Under the pieces are notes generated by a model that was not told where the DNA came from, ran no database searches, and saw only the letters and a list, made by a program, of their open reading frames with translations. Below are positions 1-13,800 of a stretch of 64,000 nucleotides of DNA, one piece after another. The stretch comes from Larus michahellis (lineage: Eukaryota > Chordata > Aves > Charadriiformes > Laridae): contig NC_133900.1 of the NCBI RefSeq assembly GCF_964199755.1, positions 74,136,727-74,200,726 on the forward strand. Reading direction: 5' to 3'. A program made the translations under genes and the position numbers. Position 1 is the first letter of the stretch. Every line of letters begins with the position of its first letter.

Positions 1-3000
1 ATAATGGTGCAAAGTAAAGCTGTGTCCAACCAGTTTCAATCACTCAGCATCAGACAAACGCAAATGTATTCATCTCAAGGGAAATCATTCCCCCAACACA
101 GTGGGCTCTAAACCAGTCAGTTCACATTAGGACTCCAAGTACCAGCATGTCTACATAGGAACTTATTGACATGTTTATCTTTGGACTTTGAGTCCTCTTT
201 AGTTTCAAGAACCAAAAAACCCATCTTCAACTTTGTGCTCTCCAGCCGTACTGATTTGCAGAAGTGCTAGGGGTTAAAGATGACAAGAAGTGTGGTAAAA
301 TAGGACGTGTAGAAAAATCCACACCCATCCCAAGTACTTAGCCTGGAGTTTGGGAAAAAATCTGTATCCTGTGCATTCCCCTGTTCTGCAGGTTAAAGAG
401 GATTTTCTGTGTATTTTTGCAAATGGCCCCATTAGTATCTATTTTGACACTTTGTGCTCTGCCGAAGGAGCTGTGGCAGCCATGCGTAGGACTTGCTGGG
501 AAAAAGGAGCTGCCGTTTGGGGCAGGGCTGAATATTTCATTTTACTGGGGCACTGGAAGCATTAAGTGGGCATTAAGTATGCCTCAAAATCATCTGCACA
601 TGGAAATTGGGAGTGTTTACTACCCTGTGGTCTCAAAATACTAAATCTGAATGTCAGGCTCGGGTGACTGCTGCGCCAGGTTGTTTCCCTTGTCAGTCAG
701 GATACGTAGCACAGGAATATCTTCAAATTCCATTATTCTCAAAGCAGATTTTGAAATTCTTGAGTCTAAGACACAGAAATGCTAACGCAGCGTGTGCCCA
801 GCGCAAGTTGAACAGACACAGTAATTGCTCCTGGTTCGGGGACCGTGGTTATAGCATTTGTGTGACAAACCCCCGACGCTGGGAACAGTAGTAAATGTCC
901 TGTTAAACTCAGTGGGTCCAGAACTCACCTTAATGCATTTTTAAATTGTGTTACAGAGGTTTTGCAAACAATATTTCAGATGTTTTTCACTAAATTGTAT
1001 CACTACTGCGTTTCTTATTCTGTAGTCACAGGTATTTTTCTTAAACTGATACATTGTTACAAATTGTTACACTACGTTTATTTTAAAAATCCATGGCTTA
1101 TTTTCACTTTATCATATTTAGGTAGCAAGTTTGAGAGGTAATACAGATAAACACTTGGTTTAGAGGTATTTTAGATTTTTACCATATTGTTTTTACTGTA
1201 TCATCACGAATAGTTTGCTTTTACTGGCTTTGATTTTTAAATTTGATGATTATGATAAACAACAGAGTTTTCGGACATTATGATCTAAAACCTAATTATA
1301 TTAATTGCTATACATCAAAATCATTAGGGCTGCAAGAAAACTCAGGCAATATTGTCCTTTTACAGGACTGTAATGAATGGAAGGTCAGCTTCCATCTCTT
1401 CTGCTCTTTTTCACTTTCTTACTGGCCCACCACGTTCACTTCTCTAGTCATTATTTTCAGAGAGCAAATGCTTCGAGTAAGGATATCCCAGAACAGAATT
1501 TGGCATCATATAAGGATCTACTTTCTTTCTTTACAACAAGCAACTAAAAATCTTGATGAACATTAGCATCTGCAGTGTGTTACAGCAAAATCTCTCTTTT
1601 CTAACATGCAAAGAGTCCCTGACAGTTCTGCACTAAACAGTTTCATCAGTGCGTGCTTACCTTGGCAGTGTAATCTGCTGCTTCTAATAGCGATTTCAGT
1701 CCTTTAAATCAGCCACGTTTCCTTACTGCATAAGCAGGGCCACCATGGAAAGCTGAATATAATCAACATTTCATGCATAAATCCCTTATTGATTGATTTC
1801 TCGACCAGCCGGTCCCATGTGCAGTTCTCTGAATTATTCCCAAGGAAGGACATAGATATTAGAAGAGGATTTCCTTGACCTAGTGATGGATTTTGAGATT
1901 TAGAGAGAGATGAAAGTGCTAGTGGCAGTCACTATTATCCCTCAACTGAGGAGAAGCTTACTAGCCCTATCAACACGCGCAAGAAGTGACAAATACTAGA
2001 GTGACAAATATAAGGAGTGACAAATATTTAATAGTCTGTCTTAAAACTAAAAAAAATATTATTGTAAATGACTATACATTCAGTCTTGTCTGCTGGCCCA
2101 TTTTCTTAATATGGCAGATGCTTTTTTACTGTAGTAACAGGTCTTTACCAGAATAGATAAAACACCACAAATGGAAATTTCCTGTTTATTTTAATGTGTT
2201 TACCATATTGCTGAATAATTGGAAATACCATTTTAAACTAATGAAAGTTCTTAACTAATCTTAACATAACTTTTACATTCCTATTTTGATGCTTAAAAAA
2301 GCCCATGAACTGTGAATACATATTTAGTGGAAAATGGCATGATGATGTGATGATGAAGTGTTAAGACACTGAACTAATCTTCAAGTTTGGTATGGATTAT
2401 GACTTTGCAAAATGGTTTTTAAATTAGCTGCAGTCCTCCTTCATTAGAAATGTTCATCTGTAGTGGTCACACAATCAAGAAAGCCCCATGAGCATCCTAA
2501 TGTGCTTCAAAAGAGAAGATATTGAGGTATTTGCGTACCTCAACTTTCTCATTTCACTGGTGGTTCCACAAGAATGAGGAAAATTAAATTCTCAGGAGCT
2601 TGAGTGATTGATTTTTTTAGATCTGTCTTATTTTTCATGGCCCGTTTTTGGGGGAAAAAAAAAAAAGCATTGCTGAGCAGGAAATCCAGTGCAGAAAATC
2701 TTTTACGCAGCAAAAAGAGTGTATGCTCAAATTTGAAATGGTATCTTTGCCACAACTGAGACACAGCTAAAGTCACTGAATTACTTTTTAACTTTGCTTC
2801 ACAACAAGCAGAATTGAGGAAAGCAGTCCAGATCATGGTACCCCAGGATTAAAACGCGTTTGTTTCCTTAACCAAGAACAGGAGGCAGCAATGCCACTGA
2901 CATTCATACAAACCAACTTCAGTCTTGCAGCCCAGGTGACTGAGTGGTCATTCATAAGTGGATTGACACGTTGTAGATTTAATCACAAACCCAAAATGAT

Positions 3001-6000
3001 GCTCACTATCACAGGTCAGCCTCCTGACCAGAGAAACAAATTAGGCACATCTGCTGCTATGACTTTCCAACCGTGTAGACAGTCAGTCCATTTTCTAGGA
3101 AAGACAATACGTACGCATTTGAAATTTAAAGAATAAAAAAATGTTTTAAATAAAACAGTAATGGGCAACAAGGAAACGCGTAACTTTATGCCCAGGAGAA
3201 GCCAGATACACAAATCTACAGTAAGATATCCAACATAACAAATGGACAAAGAAGTGAATATTCTTCCAATTTCTGGCATATGTTTCACTGTTGGTTTTGA
3301 AGGGCTGAAATACAACTATTCTAAAATCATAGCTAGGAAAGGAGTCTTAGAAAGTTACTGCATCCAGCTAGTATTGAATCAGGAACAGTTTTACCTCTGT
3401 CATTCTCATGGGTTTTTGCCTGGTTTGCAGTCTGAAAGATCTCAACGTCCAATGCTGAGCAGTGATTTTGTGAATATGTGGTGGCACTGAGTGTCTGGAA
3501 CATATGGGTGTCACACAAACATCAAAGTAATTGTGATTTGGTGCATGGCTTTGTCCAAAAGTTTTAGATGATCAACCAAGCCAGACAAGTCTATGTTGCA
3601 TCTCTCAAGCCAGAAAGAACTGCAAAGGAGATACACCTTTTTACTCTGGTGGAGAACAGACAGTTTTCTTTTAAAATAAGCAGTCCAGTAAAGAAACTCT
3701 AACTTACTTTTTCGTATCTGTTTTACCATGGAGTAATAGCGATTCCTCAAACAGAGGAAATGGAGTCCTACTGAGGCAGACCAGTTCCTTGTCTGACAGT
3801 GGTCAGGAGCTCACTTATCTGCAAAGAGGTTTGCAGGACAAATTCTGGGTGAGCTCAACACAGTGGTCTCAATTCTGCCCTCCTTTAAAAGCCAATTACA
3901 TAGTTGTCATTGGCTTCACCGACAATACATTAGTTTAGCATCAATATTTTTTCACAGATATTTTTCCTGTCGTTCCGTATTCCAGTGAAGTAACCTTGAC
4001 TGATGGGAGAATGACCGTGCTAATGGATTATTGTTTTAGTAGGCCAACTTTAATCTATTTTTGTGTCTTGCTTTGTCATCATCTGTAATTCTTCTCAATC
4101 CTATTAAAGCTACCTCTAGTTTCAGACACCCATAACCAAAACACTAGATACATTATATATATGTATTTATTTATAAATAAGCAGGTTTTAATGGCAACAC
4201 ATTGCCTTTCAGCTTACTGTGTTGGAGCTGTGTACACAGATGGGTGTTTGGATTGGGACCGCACTTTTGGCAGGCTTATTTTCTGCAAATCCCGTTCTGT
4301 CTTTTCTAGTGCTGATGCGATTTCAGCAATGAATGTCATGTTGGAAGCGCTGTAGCTGAGGAGGCTCCAGGGCTTCTGGCTTACTTAATACTCTCTTGTG
4401 TAGACTGGTGTTACAGGGAATTCAGTGTCATGAAGCACAATCGGCCTCAGTGAGGCTTGGTGACTGGAAAACCATGAGCGCAAACAGTATCTCCACCAGT
4501 AGGTGGTACTGTATTTTTACTTCAGTGTTAAATGAGTGCTTGATGGATAGGGAAGAAGTAGAAGCAATTTAAGATGCGTGTTGGTGTGTTAGATTCCCAT
4601 AGGCAGATGAGGCTGGAATCGGAAAGCACTAGACAGACTGCAAGCCTTCTGTGGACACGAGCACTAGCAGGCATTATCAGCATCTTTCAGGTCCATACCC
4701 TGGTTTTTGCAGGTGTTTTTGCAGAGACTACTCTGAGCAGGGATTAGCGCTTCTGAAATGTCCACGGGCACAACAAGCGCTGAGTCTGGCCATTCCCAGC
4801 AGTCATTTGTGTGCCCTGAGCTGAACCTGCAATGAGGCCATCCTTGTGCCGCCCAGGTTGGGGTGGCTTGAGATGTCTCTTCTCTTCTCAACCTGGAACC
4901 TGCAAGTAACAGAGGGACTGGCCCAGCAGAAAACTCTCTGGAAAAAAATGAAACTTCATTCAGTAATATCATTGGGATAAAAAAAAAATGTGGTGACCCT
5001 GCAGGAGTGTCAGTAGCTGTGAAGAGTCAGTTAGGATTTCTGTTTAGCAGAATTTAATTTCAAGCTAAAATAACAAGGGAAATCTGGGTTGGTTGCACAG
5101 AATAGTGATGCTAAAATGCTTACACATACAAAGGTGACTCAACACTAATTCTACTTTAAGAATATCATCAATATATGATATTGTCACTGGTAAGAGTGGT
5201 AGAAAATGCACTGTAGTTAAAATATGTTTGATATATCTAGCCTTGTTTTTATTTCATTCATTGTAGTAAAGTAGGAATTAAGGTGGCACTATCTGGGCAT
5301 TTTTAAGGCAAAATGTATGGAATTAACCTCTTCACAGCAAGTACAGCAATCTAATCATATTGAACTGCAATCTAGAGGCACCATTTTTTGGTCTCTGTTG
5401 AAGTTAATTCCTTTACGTGTTGCTCCTGCAGGTCTGCACAAAATCACCAGCATTTGGGGCAGGTGGAGTTCCCACGGTCAGAGCTCCACTCTCAAATCTG
5501 GCTCAGTAGTTTTTTGTGTGGCTGCAATAAGTAATAAAATAATAGGTAATAAACCTGTCTGTAGTTGCTGAACGGAGCTCATGTTTGGATCCTGTTGGGT
5601 AGCAGCGACTGCAGGCAGAGGACAGTAATGCAGAACAGGGAAGATGAGCAATGATTACAGAACTTCAAAATCCCATAGGCGGCTTTCCTAAATAATACTA
5701 ATAAAAAGAAAGATAGATCTTGCTTCATGTCTGCACCTGGACTAGCTGCACGGTGAACAGTTTTTCTCACTGTGGTGAAACCTGTTGTCATAATCTTCAG
5801 TATTTACGATAATATACACTGCATCATAGCACATAAAAGGAACTTAATGTAAACGTGTATGAGAAAAAAAGTCCTCAACAAAATTAAAGAATTTATGACA
5901 AAGCCAAGAAGCCATGGAAGCTTTGTCTAAGTCAGTCATTCGTGGCTAACACAGAGGCAAGCTGAGTTTTATTAAGGCACAAAAATGTGGTTTCTAATGA

Positions 6001-7300
6001 CTATTTTATTTATAAAAGTATAAAGGTGGCTGGATATTCAGTGCTTCCATTTTTATGGAAAATCAAGAATTAGAGTCAGTGCTTGCTTAAGTTTCAGCAA
6101 ATCTTTAATTCTTTGCATAAGTAACAATTTTAATATAACTTCTCTCTTGCATTTTCCACACATTTAATAGAAAAAATTAGTACAATAACCCAGAAAGGTA
6201 TAGCAGGGTTTCATAACATCCTTATTTCTCTTTTGGAGAAATGGAACTGCCACAAAATTGCTTTGACTGTTAGTGCATGCATATTGTTACTTCATACACA
6301 AAAAGGCTGATCTGTGCTGAGCCATAGCTGGCAGAGCTCCGCTGAAAGAAGTGCGGCTGCGCTGATTTGCATTAGCTGATGAGCCAGGCATTGCTCCACA
6401 TCAGTCATAGGTGCCTTTCTGAATGGTAAACTAGCATCTTTTTCCTCTTTATGTCAGGTGATAAGATTGTATAGCAAGACTTCATTTTCTTTCCCATTTG
6501 ACCTTTACATATCATCCAAAATAAAGAAAAATATAACAATGTTGATAAATTACTTTTATGTAGTTTCTTTCTTCCTGGCATTGTCTCAGAGTTCTTTGAA
6601 ACGAGTTGAGTCTGAAAAGTACCAATCATCAGTGGAGTATGGACACATGAATATACGCACTCCCTTCTGTAATTATATGATAGATTGCATGTTCTTTATG
6701 TCTGTCCACAGACTTGGACTGTTAGCTGCAAGTTTTTTGTGACTTCATTTTTTTTCTCAGGAAAAAAGTTTCATAGTTGTGGGAAAATAACGGAAGAGTG
6801 GTGAGGAGGATTGTAAACATGCTCAAGTGACTTGCAGCTGAGGTGTAGAAAAACCACATACATCATACTAATCATTGTTTAGTCCTGTGTGCTTGACAAG
6901 TAGCGTATCTGTGTTTAGATAACATAAGCCTGTGACAGAGGAGCTATCGAACATGCTTGAGATTCCTGCCCTGCTGTGGGAAAGATCAAAGTGGAACGGT
7001 AAACTGTGCGATCCCTGATATACAGGTGAGAACAGCAGGTTTGAAAACTCTCTAGCAAGGACTGATCTCCATGGTGCCTGCATTCGCGCTTGTGTGCCTC
7101 TGCCCAGGTGTTGCCTCTGAGATCCCCCTGGCTCATGAGGTAATGAAAATAAATTTACTCTTTGCGTTTCATCCATGGTTTTGTGATTGTTCTTGTGTCC
7201 TGCCTGTGTCAGCTCACGCAATAGTGGTTTTGCCGTTTACTGCAGATTTGAAAACATGAAGTAATGTCTGTATAAAGATTTTCAACTAAGAAACAAGTGT
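1..7300. other. Intergenic DNA upstream of NIPAL1, no gene seen
   Basis: AT-rich sequence with many stops in all frames. The open frames present are short, have no recognisable protein family, and lack convincing splice-linked partners. In vertebrates the neighbour on this side is usually CNGA1, but I found no CNGA1-like coding exon here. Only small local repeats were seen. Confidence 0.6.
1983..2030. repeat. Imperfect tandem triplication of an AGTGACAAATA unit
   Basis: Three close copies of a unit containing agtgacaaata follow one another with short, slightly different spacers. It looks like a small local duplication with no coding content. Confidence 0.6.
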
Positions 7301-7945
7301 ATAGAATCATTTAGGTTGGGAAAGATCATTGAGTCCAACTGTAAACCTAATGCTGCCAAGTCCACCACTAAACGATGTCCCTCAGCACCACATCTACATG
7401 TCTTTTAAATACCTCCAGGGATGGTGACTCAACCATTTCTCTGGGCAGCCTGTTCCAATGTTTGGTAACACTTTCGGTGAAGAAATTTTTCCTAATATCC
7501 AATCTAAACCTCCCCTGGTACAATTTGAGGCCATTTCCTCTTGTCCCATCTCCTGTTACTTGGGAGAAGAGACCGACCCCCACCTGGCTACAGCCTCCTT
7601 TCAGGGAGCTGTAGAGAGCGATAAGGTCTCCCCTCAGCCTCCTTTTCTCCAGGCTGAACACCCCCAGCTCCCTCACCCGCTCCTCATAAGGCTTGTGCTC
7701 CAGACCCCTCACCAGCTTCGTTGCCCTTCTCTGGACATGCTCCAGCACCTCAATGTCTTTCTTGTGGTGAGGGGCCCAAAACTGGACACAGCCCTCGAGG
7801 TGGGGCCTCACCAGTGCCCAGTACAGGGGGTGATCACTGCCCTAGTCCTGCTGGCCACGCTATTTCTGATAAAAGCCAAAATGCTCTTGGCCCTCTTGGC
7901 CACCTGGCCACACTGCCAGCTCATATTCAGCCAGCTACCGACCAG
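7301..7945 (-). mobile_element. CR1 LINE fragment, 5'-truncated (3' end at the low coordinate)
   Basis: The minus strand reads the C-terminal CR1 reverse-transcriptase region: a nearly open frame at 7811-7368 with motifs [28 protein letters not shown] and [19 protein letters not shown]. The plus strand begins atagaatcatttaggttggg, which is the reverse complement of the usual CR1 3' tail. It belongs to the same subfamily type as the copies near 38.2 kb and 56.1 kb ([16 protein letters not shown] block). It is only a fragment and is not expected to be mobile. The boundary on the high side is approximate. Confidence 0.93.
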
Positions 7946-9308
7946 TCTGTATCTGAGATTAAATATTTTATTCATGAATTAAAAAGACTTTCATGTCCAT
8001 GGTCTGCTAAAGGAGTGGGCCTGCAGACCTGCAGAAATGCTGGGTCTTCCCCAAGCTGTGCCTGGGGAAGCGGTGGTCCTCAGCACCTTGCCCTCTCCCA
8101 CGTTCTCCGCAGGCCCCTGCGGGGGTTCCCACCTCCTTTTTTCTCTGCAGATCCACCGAGTTGCTTGCAAGACTGACACTTCATGTGCTTTGGTCAAATT
8201 GCAGGAAGCTGGAAAAACTGACACATTTTGGCAGAGACAGGGGTGTGAACACGTGGAGTTGACACATCTGAGGTGTCACAGAACAAAAATAGGAGCGGGG
8301 AGCAGACCGCAGACGTGTCTGTCCATGTATGTGGTTTTATCCTATGGGCATGCTTATGTGGTACAAGAAGATGGAAATTTGCTCCCAGATTTTCAGATTG
8401 TGCTTTAAGATTTTAATTTAACTGTTTTAAATACTATTTAAAATTATTGTTCTTTTGTAGCAGTAATCTGTGGTTTAGAAATGCTAAAGCAGAGAAGTCA
8501 AACTCCTTTTATAAGGCAGCCTGCACTTGGTTCGAGCCACCTTCTGTAGAAGTTCCTATAATGCAGACGCTGTAAAGATAAAGTGGACAGGTAATTAAAT
8601 GCACAAAACCAAAAGCAATGTTCCTTTTCTCCTAACATACAGAGTACTGTTTATATTACAGAATAAATACAGAAATAAAAGATGAGACTAAGACATCAAA
8701 ACTGAACTCTTGGTTTAACCCCAGGACTGCAAAGTCAAGGATGCCTAAGGCAGGGAAAACTTAAGTTATTTTGCTGACACTGTCACGATATTCACCAGTC
8801 TGCACCAGAGCTAATAAACTTTGCAAACCCAAAGGTGATTAATTTAGGTGCTGTGCTGCAAAGCATGGTTAGAACTCTGCTAGACTCAAGGCAGCATGTC
8901 CCTGCGGTGCTCTCTGGAGGTGTGTTACACTCCTGGCTTGGTTTGGCTCCGCTCTAGGGAGCTCTGTGCACGCTAAAGGTCCTCAGACTGTCCCAAGAAG
9001 TTTGCTGGGTAACCCTGGGTTAGCATGTAATGGCTTATTAAGCCATATGTTTTGTAAATGTATTTCACTTAACCATGTTAAAAACAAGGGCTTAGACTTC
9101 TACCTTGAAACTATTGATTGGGTAATAAAGATAATTGTTTCTTAATGACACCCTGGAGCCTGTTCAACCACCGGGAGTCATCTCAGGGTCAGTATCACCA
9201 GGTGCTGACCTAGTTCTGCAAAGCTGGGATAGTCTGGCCGGGGGGATCCCACCACCTGCCCACAGAGCCAGCAGTCAAGACTAGTCCTGGCAGCCCATCA
9301 CACACTTT
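7946..9308. other. Intergenic spacer between two CR1 fragments
   Basis: Unique-looking sequence with no supportable exon, RNA gene or strong repeat. A GGTTCGAGCC string near 8530 resembles a tRNA B-box, but no cloverleaf or A-box accompanies it. Confidence 0.5.
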
Positions 9309-10160
9309 CATAGAATCATAGAATAGTTTGGGTTGGAAGGAACCTTTAAGGGTCATCTAATCCAACGCCCCTGCAACGAGCAGGGACATCTTCAACTAGA
9401 TCAAGTTGCTAAGAGCCCCATCCAACCTGGCTTTGAACACCTCCAGGGATGGGGCATCTACCACCTCTCTGGGCAGCCTGTTCCAGTGTCTCACCACCCT
9501 CATTGTAAAAAATTTCTTCCGTCTAGTCTAAATCTTCCCTCTTTCAGTTTAAAGCCATTACCCCTTGTCCTATCACAACAGGCCCTGCTAAAAAGTTTGT
9601 CCCCATCTTTCTTATAAGCCCCCTTTAAATACTGAGAGGCCACAATAAGGTCTCCCGGAACCTTCTCTTCTCCAGGTTGAGCAACCCCAACTCTCTCAGC
9701 CTGTCCTCACAGGAGAGGTGGTCTATCCCTCTGATCATTTTTGTGACCTCCTCTGGACCTGCTGCAACAGGTCCATGCCTTTCCTATGCTGGGGACTCCA
9801 GAGCTGGACACAGAACTCCAGGTGGGGTCTCACGAGAGCGGAGTAGAGGGGGAGAATCACCTCCCTTGACCTGCTGGCCACGCTGCTTTTGATGCAGCCC
9901 AGGATATAGTTGGCCTTCTGGGGTGTGAGTGCATATTGTTGACTCATGTCCAGCATATCATCCACCAGTACCCCCAAGTCCTTCTTGGCAGGACTACTCT
10001 CATCCTTCATCCCCCAGCCTGTGTCAATACCAGGGGTTGCCCCGACCCAGGTGCAGGACCCTGCACTTGGCCTTGTTGAACCTCCTGAGGTTCACATGGG
10101 CGCACTTCTTGAGCTTGTCGAGGTCCCTCTAGATGGCATCCCATCCCTCAGGTGTGTCAA
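9309..10160 (-). mobile_element. CR1 LINE fragment just upstream of the NIPAL1 CpG island
   Basis: The plus strand starts tcatagaatcatagaatagt, then gggttggaaggaacc, the reverse complement of a CR1 3' end. The minus strand carries RT C-terminal motifs, including [20 protein letters not shown] and [19 protein letters not shown]. Frameshifts break the protein. The element ends about 180 bp before the GC-rich NIPAL1 promoter region, so it marks the upstream border of the island. The high-side boundary is approximate. Confidence 0.93.
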
Positions 10161-10339
10161 GAGGGAGGAAAGTTAAATATATGGAACACAAATACTGTCC
10201 GGGTGCCCCAGGAGCAAGCTCCTTCCTTCGGATGCAGAGTTCAGGTGGGCTCACAGAAGTCCCCTGGTGAGAACTAGGACTTCGTAGCGATTTAGACACA
10301 CCAAAAGCCACCTGGGGTGGCGCCTCGAGTCCTTCATGT

Positions 10340-10850
10340 CCATTCCCCCCGGTGAGGGACGCCACCTCCGCCTGGGGCCGGGGGACTGCGGGGCGGGCGG
10401 GGCGCGCCCAGGTGCGCCGGGACGGGCGGAGCCTCCGCCGCCGGGCTGCGCAGCCCGCGGAAGGGCCGCCCCGCAGCCATGGGGCAGCGAGAGGCGCTGC
10501 CCGCCCGCTCGTCCTGCCGCACCGGTCAGTGCCTGCACGGGCGCGGAGGGGGGAACCGGGAGGCGCGGGGCTGCGCGGCAGGTGCGCGGGGGAACGCGCG
10601 GCGCTGGGGAGGGGGAGGGGGCGCGGAAGGCGCGCGGGGGTGCGCGGCGGGGAGGGCGCGGTATGTGCGCGGCGCCGGTTCTGCGGCCCCTCCCGCGCTC
10701 CCTCTGCGACTCCTATCGCTATCGCGACTGCAGCCTTCGTCAGACTTTGCTGCGCCGTGAGGTCACGCAGTTGTTTTCCCGGGAGTGCGGCGTCGGGGAG
10801 GCTCCTGCCCTTCTTCGACCGAGGTCGCTTCGTGCCTGAACGCTCTTTTC
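10340..10850. promoter_or_regulatory. CpG island, probable NIPAL1 promoter
   Basis: Very GC- and CpG-rich block in an otherwise AT-rich window. It spans the inferred NIPAL1 start codon and first donor. It has G-rich tracts (for example 10606-10620 and 10637-10641) able to form quadruplexes, and no TATA box at a clear position, as is usual for island promoters. The transcription start cannot be placed from sequence alone. Confidence 0.8.
10479..10524 (+). CDS. NIPAL1: NIPAL1 coding exon 1
   Basis: Encodes [15 protein letters not shown] plus the first base of Gly16. It lies in the CpG island, and the donor is ACCG|gtcagt. Its phase (1) matches the exon 2 acceptor exactly. There is no homology support within this short N-terminus, so the start is inferred from Kozak context, island position and phase. 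Confidence 0.75.
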
Positions 10851-13800
10851 GGCATCTTTTGTGTGCTTTTGTGATGGGGGGGGGGGGGGGTGTGTGTGTC
10901 CCTTGCCACTTCCCGGCACATCCTGCTTTTGGCCCCAGTAGCCAGGCCTTGGACAAAGTGGGCTTGGGGTTTCCCAGGTGATGGAGACCGGCATTTCATG
11001 TCCCTGCCAGGTGTGAGCTGACCCGTGGGCGCAATAAAAATGGTCAAAGTACATGTCTAATCGGAGCAAATAGTTTTCCAGATGACTTAGGACCAGGATC
11101 TTCAGGGGCAGGTTAAAAGCGAAGCTGGCTGTTGCTAACGAACCAGGACTGCAAACCGACAGCGAGTTAAACTTGCTAGAAAGGAATGTGTAGTACCGGG
11201 CTGGCTGATCTACCTGACTGAGAGCATATTTAGGTATTGGAGAAAACATTTTTGGATTTAGCTGAATGGTAAAAATACTTTAGAAGTTACAACAGTGCCC
11301 GCCTGAGCGCAGACTGGTTTCCTGTTGCTACCGACTTTAAGTCAGAGCTGGGAGAGTTTGTGTCAGCAAGGAGGGGTTCCGCTGACAGGTTCGTGTTTGT
11401 TGACATTTGGAAGTGGGAGGTGAAACTCGCTGAGCTACAGAAACTGGGTGCTGAGCAAGCCAGGCGGCCTCAGAGGTTTGTCACCTTCCTCGGTCCTTCC
11501 AGGTAGTCTTCAGACTGGTCGCAGTGGGCAATAAAGTTATAGTAATTCCTGGATCAGCCTCCTCCTCCCAGCTCTCGGGTTGTTCTTTGATCAGTGGAGT
11601 GACATACCACCTTACATGGAAATGGAACAAATGACACATCTTTTTAAAACTAGAAAAAAGCTTATCAGTGCAATAAATGGAGATCACAGCTATTCAAATC
11701 GACTCTTCTCGGCTGGCAGACGGAACAGGCGAAAAATCCAACGTCTCTTTGTAAAAGTGAGCAAAGATGGCATTTCACAAAGGAGAGAAACATCCTGTGG
11801 CAGTCACTGAGTGACTTGCTGCAGATTAAACAAGGCGTGATTAAATTTTCATTATTCGATGTTGTAAAGTCTGACGGGGACTGAAAAACTTATGAATCAG
11901 TAGAAAAAGTAGTAGTAGTGTCATACGGAAGGGAATAAGCCTGCCGTTCGCCTACAGCTCAATGGAAGTACGCCGTTCACAAAAAGGGGGGGAAGAGAGT
12001 TACTTTCTTCACTTTAGAAACCCGACACGCTGATAAAAAGCTGCCTTTACCATTGCAGGTAGTTAGAAGACCATACTTATCAAGAGTCTTTGTCTCAATG
12101 CTTTCTTTTAATTAAAGGCAAGAGCTGTTGCTGCTTCTCCCGTAAAGCCTGTAGAAGCTGCGTGGTGGAGGTACAGGTGTCACCGGTCTGGTTTAGCATC
12201 CTTAGAAGGCATGGAGAGCCCAGGGATTCATTCACTGGCAACCTCCCTGCTTTTTTGCCTTGCTCTGATGTTGAGTTACCCAAGAGAAACATTTACGCCT
12301 AAAGAACTTCTCTGTAATTTTCTTTTATAATTTAATCTTTAATAATTACGTCAAAACTTAAGTGTCTGCAAAATTTTCTTCTTCTGAGACTGTGCTAACA
12401 CTTTAGGATTTTAAAATACTTTCAGATACAGATGCAAATCCCATTTCCTTTACATTATCCAATTGCAACTTCTAGTAATGATAAGATGGCAGAATACTAT
12501 CTGCCCTCCACGCTATGCAAAAGTAGTTTTGTGTACTTGTAAATTCTTTAAGATTTCCATCTTCAGCTGCAGAATACGGACATAATGGTCCCCCATCTCA
12601 TGGGATCATTTTAACAAAGTCTGGTTTAGCAATACAGAACAACTCCTGTTATACAGAAACTCTCTCAGCAAACAAGGAAACGTGAAAATCAAATTAGAAC
12701 TTCCTGTAGTCTGTTTGTTGCGCAGTATGGCACGGGAAAACTGGGAGCAGGTACTCATTCCAGTTCCTTACTTGTAACAGGTGGTGTCTCCCAGTGTTAA
12801 TATCAGCAGTGTCAGCTGCAAATGAAGGTATGATATCAAATTTCGTACTGCTTTCAGTACTTTTTGATATTTTAAATAGCCCTTCCTAAACAGTATTAGG
12901 TGAATTATTCAAGGCTGCTTATTGTTAATTGTGCAGTGAAGTACTTTTGACAGAACGTTCATCTTTCCAGAGCTTAGGTATGAACAGACACAGAGGCACA
13001 TCCTTTTTACCAAGCGTTTTGGTGTTTTCCTAGTGTTTTTTTCAGTTGGGTGAAAAGAAGAAAAAAAAAAAAAAAAAGTGAGCGTATTACTGATGGTGCC
13101 ACTCAGCAGAATGAATCATTCATGTGTCATTTTAATTACAGGGGAAGCACGGAAAGCGAAATTATTTGTTGCATCCAGTGCTTTATATGAATCACAATGG
13201 ACTGAGCTTCTGTACATCAGCTGTTTTGTATTTTAACATGTCTTCACCACAAAACCTTTCTTTCCAAAAAGGTTGTCCTCCAGAGCTATTCCAGACTAGA
13301 TTCTCAGATCCACCGCAGCCTACCATGAGAAACGGTGAAACCGTCAGCCCTGTTGCAGCATTCCTGCCTGACCCCTGCTGCCCCATGCAAAATAACCACT
13401 CCTTTCATTCTTGGAAATACAATGCCTCTTCTTCCTTTAAAAACCACATGTAGGCTGATGGCAATGGCGTCATTCCCACAGGCTGTCGTGACAGTGATGC
13501 TGATAAGGCTTGGCTGGTGGAGAGCGTGAAGCTTCACTTTGAGCAGCCTGGTCTAGTGGGAGGTGTCCCTGCCCATGGCAGGGGCGTTGGAAGTAGGTGA
13601 TCTTTAAGGTCCCTTCCAACCCAAACCATTCTGTGATTCAGTCTTAGCTCAGGGTCAGCCGGCTCTGCAGCTGGGTCGCAGGGGTAGCCAGGGGGACTGT
13701 CCCCTGCAGGCCGTGGTCTTCCTCCAGCTAGGCGTTGTCGAGGTTGGATGAAAATTGCTCTGAGGTGTAACGAGGCCTCCACCTCAAAATTTTACGAGTG

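Noticed and set aside
6868-7221. 117-codon minus-strand frame upstream of NIPAL1
   Set aside because: No family motif, splice partner or composition signal; consistent with chance.
1-7300. Search for CNGA1 exons expected on this side of NIPAL1
   Set aside because: No frame resembled a cyclic-nucleotide-gated channel; the gene probably starts further left, or only untranslated exons are nearby.
7458-7982. Long plus-strand frame near 7.5-8.0 kb
   Set aside because: It is the antisense shadow of the CR1 reverse-transcriptase region. The same applies to the plus-strand frames at 9333-9617 and 56206-56562.
8528-8545. tRNA B-box-like string GGTTCGAGCC
   Set aside because: No A-box at the right distance and no acceptor, D or anticodon stems could be drawn around it.
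10336-10839. Plus-strand 167-codon ATG frame overlapping NIPAL1 exon 1
   Set aside because: It is out of frame with NIPAL1, of low-complexity composition, and extends through the first donor into the intron. Kept only as a possible leader ORF.
10129-10956. 275-codon open frame on the minus strand across the NIPAL1 CpG island
   Set aside because: It is antisense to the island, Arg/Pro/Ala-rich as expected from GC-rich DNA, runs into CR1 sequence, and has no recognisable domain.
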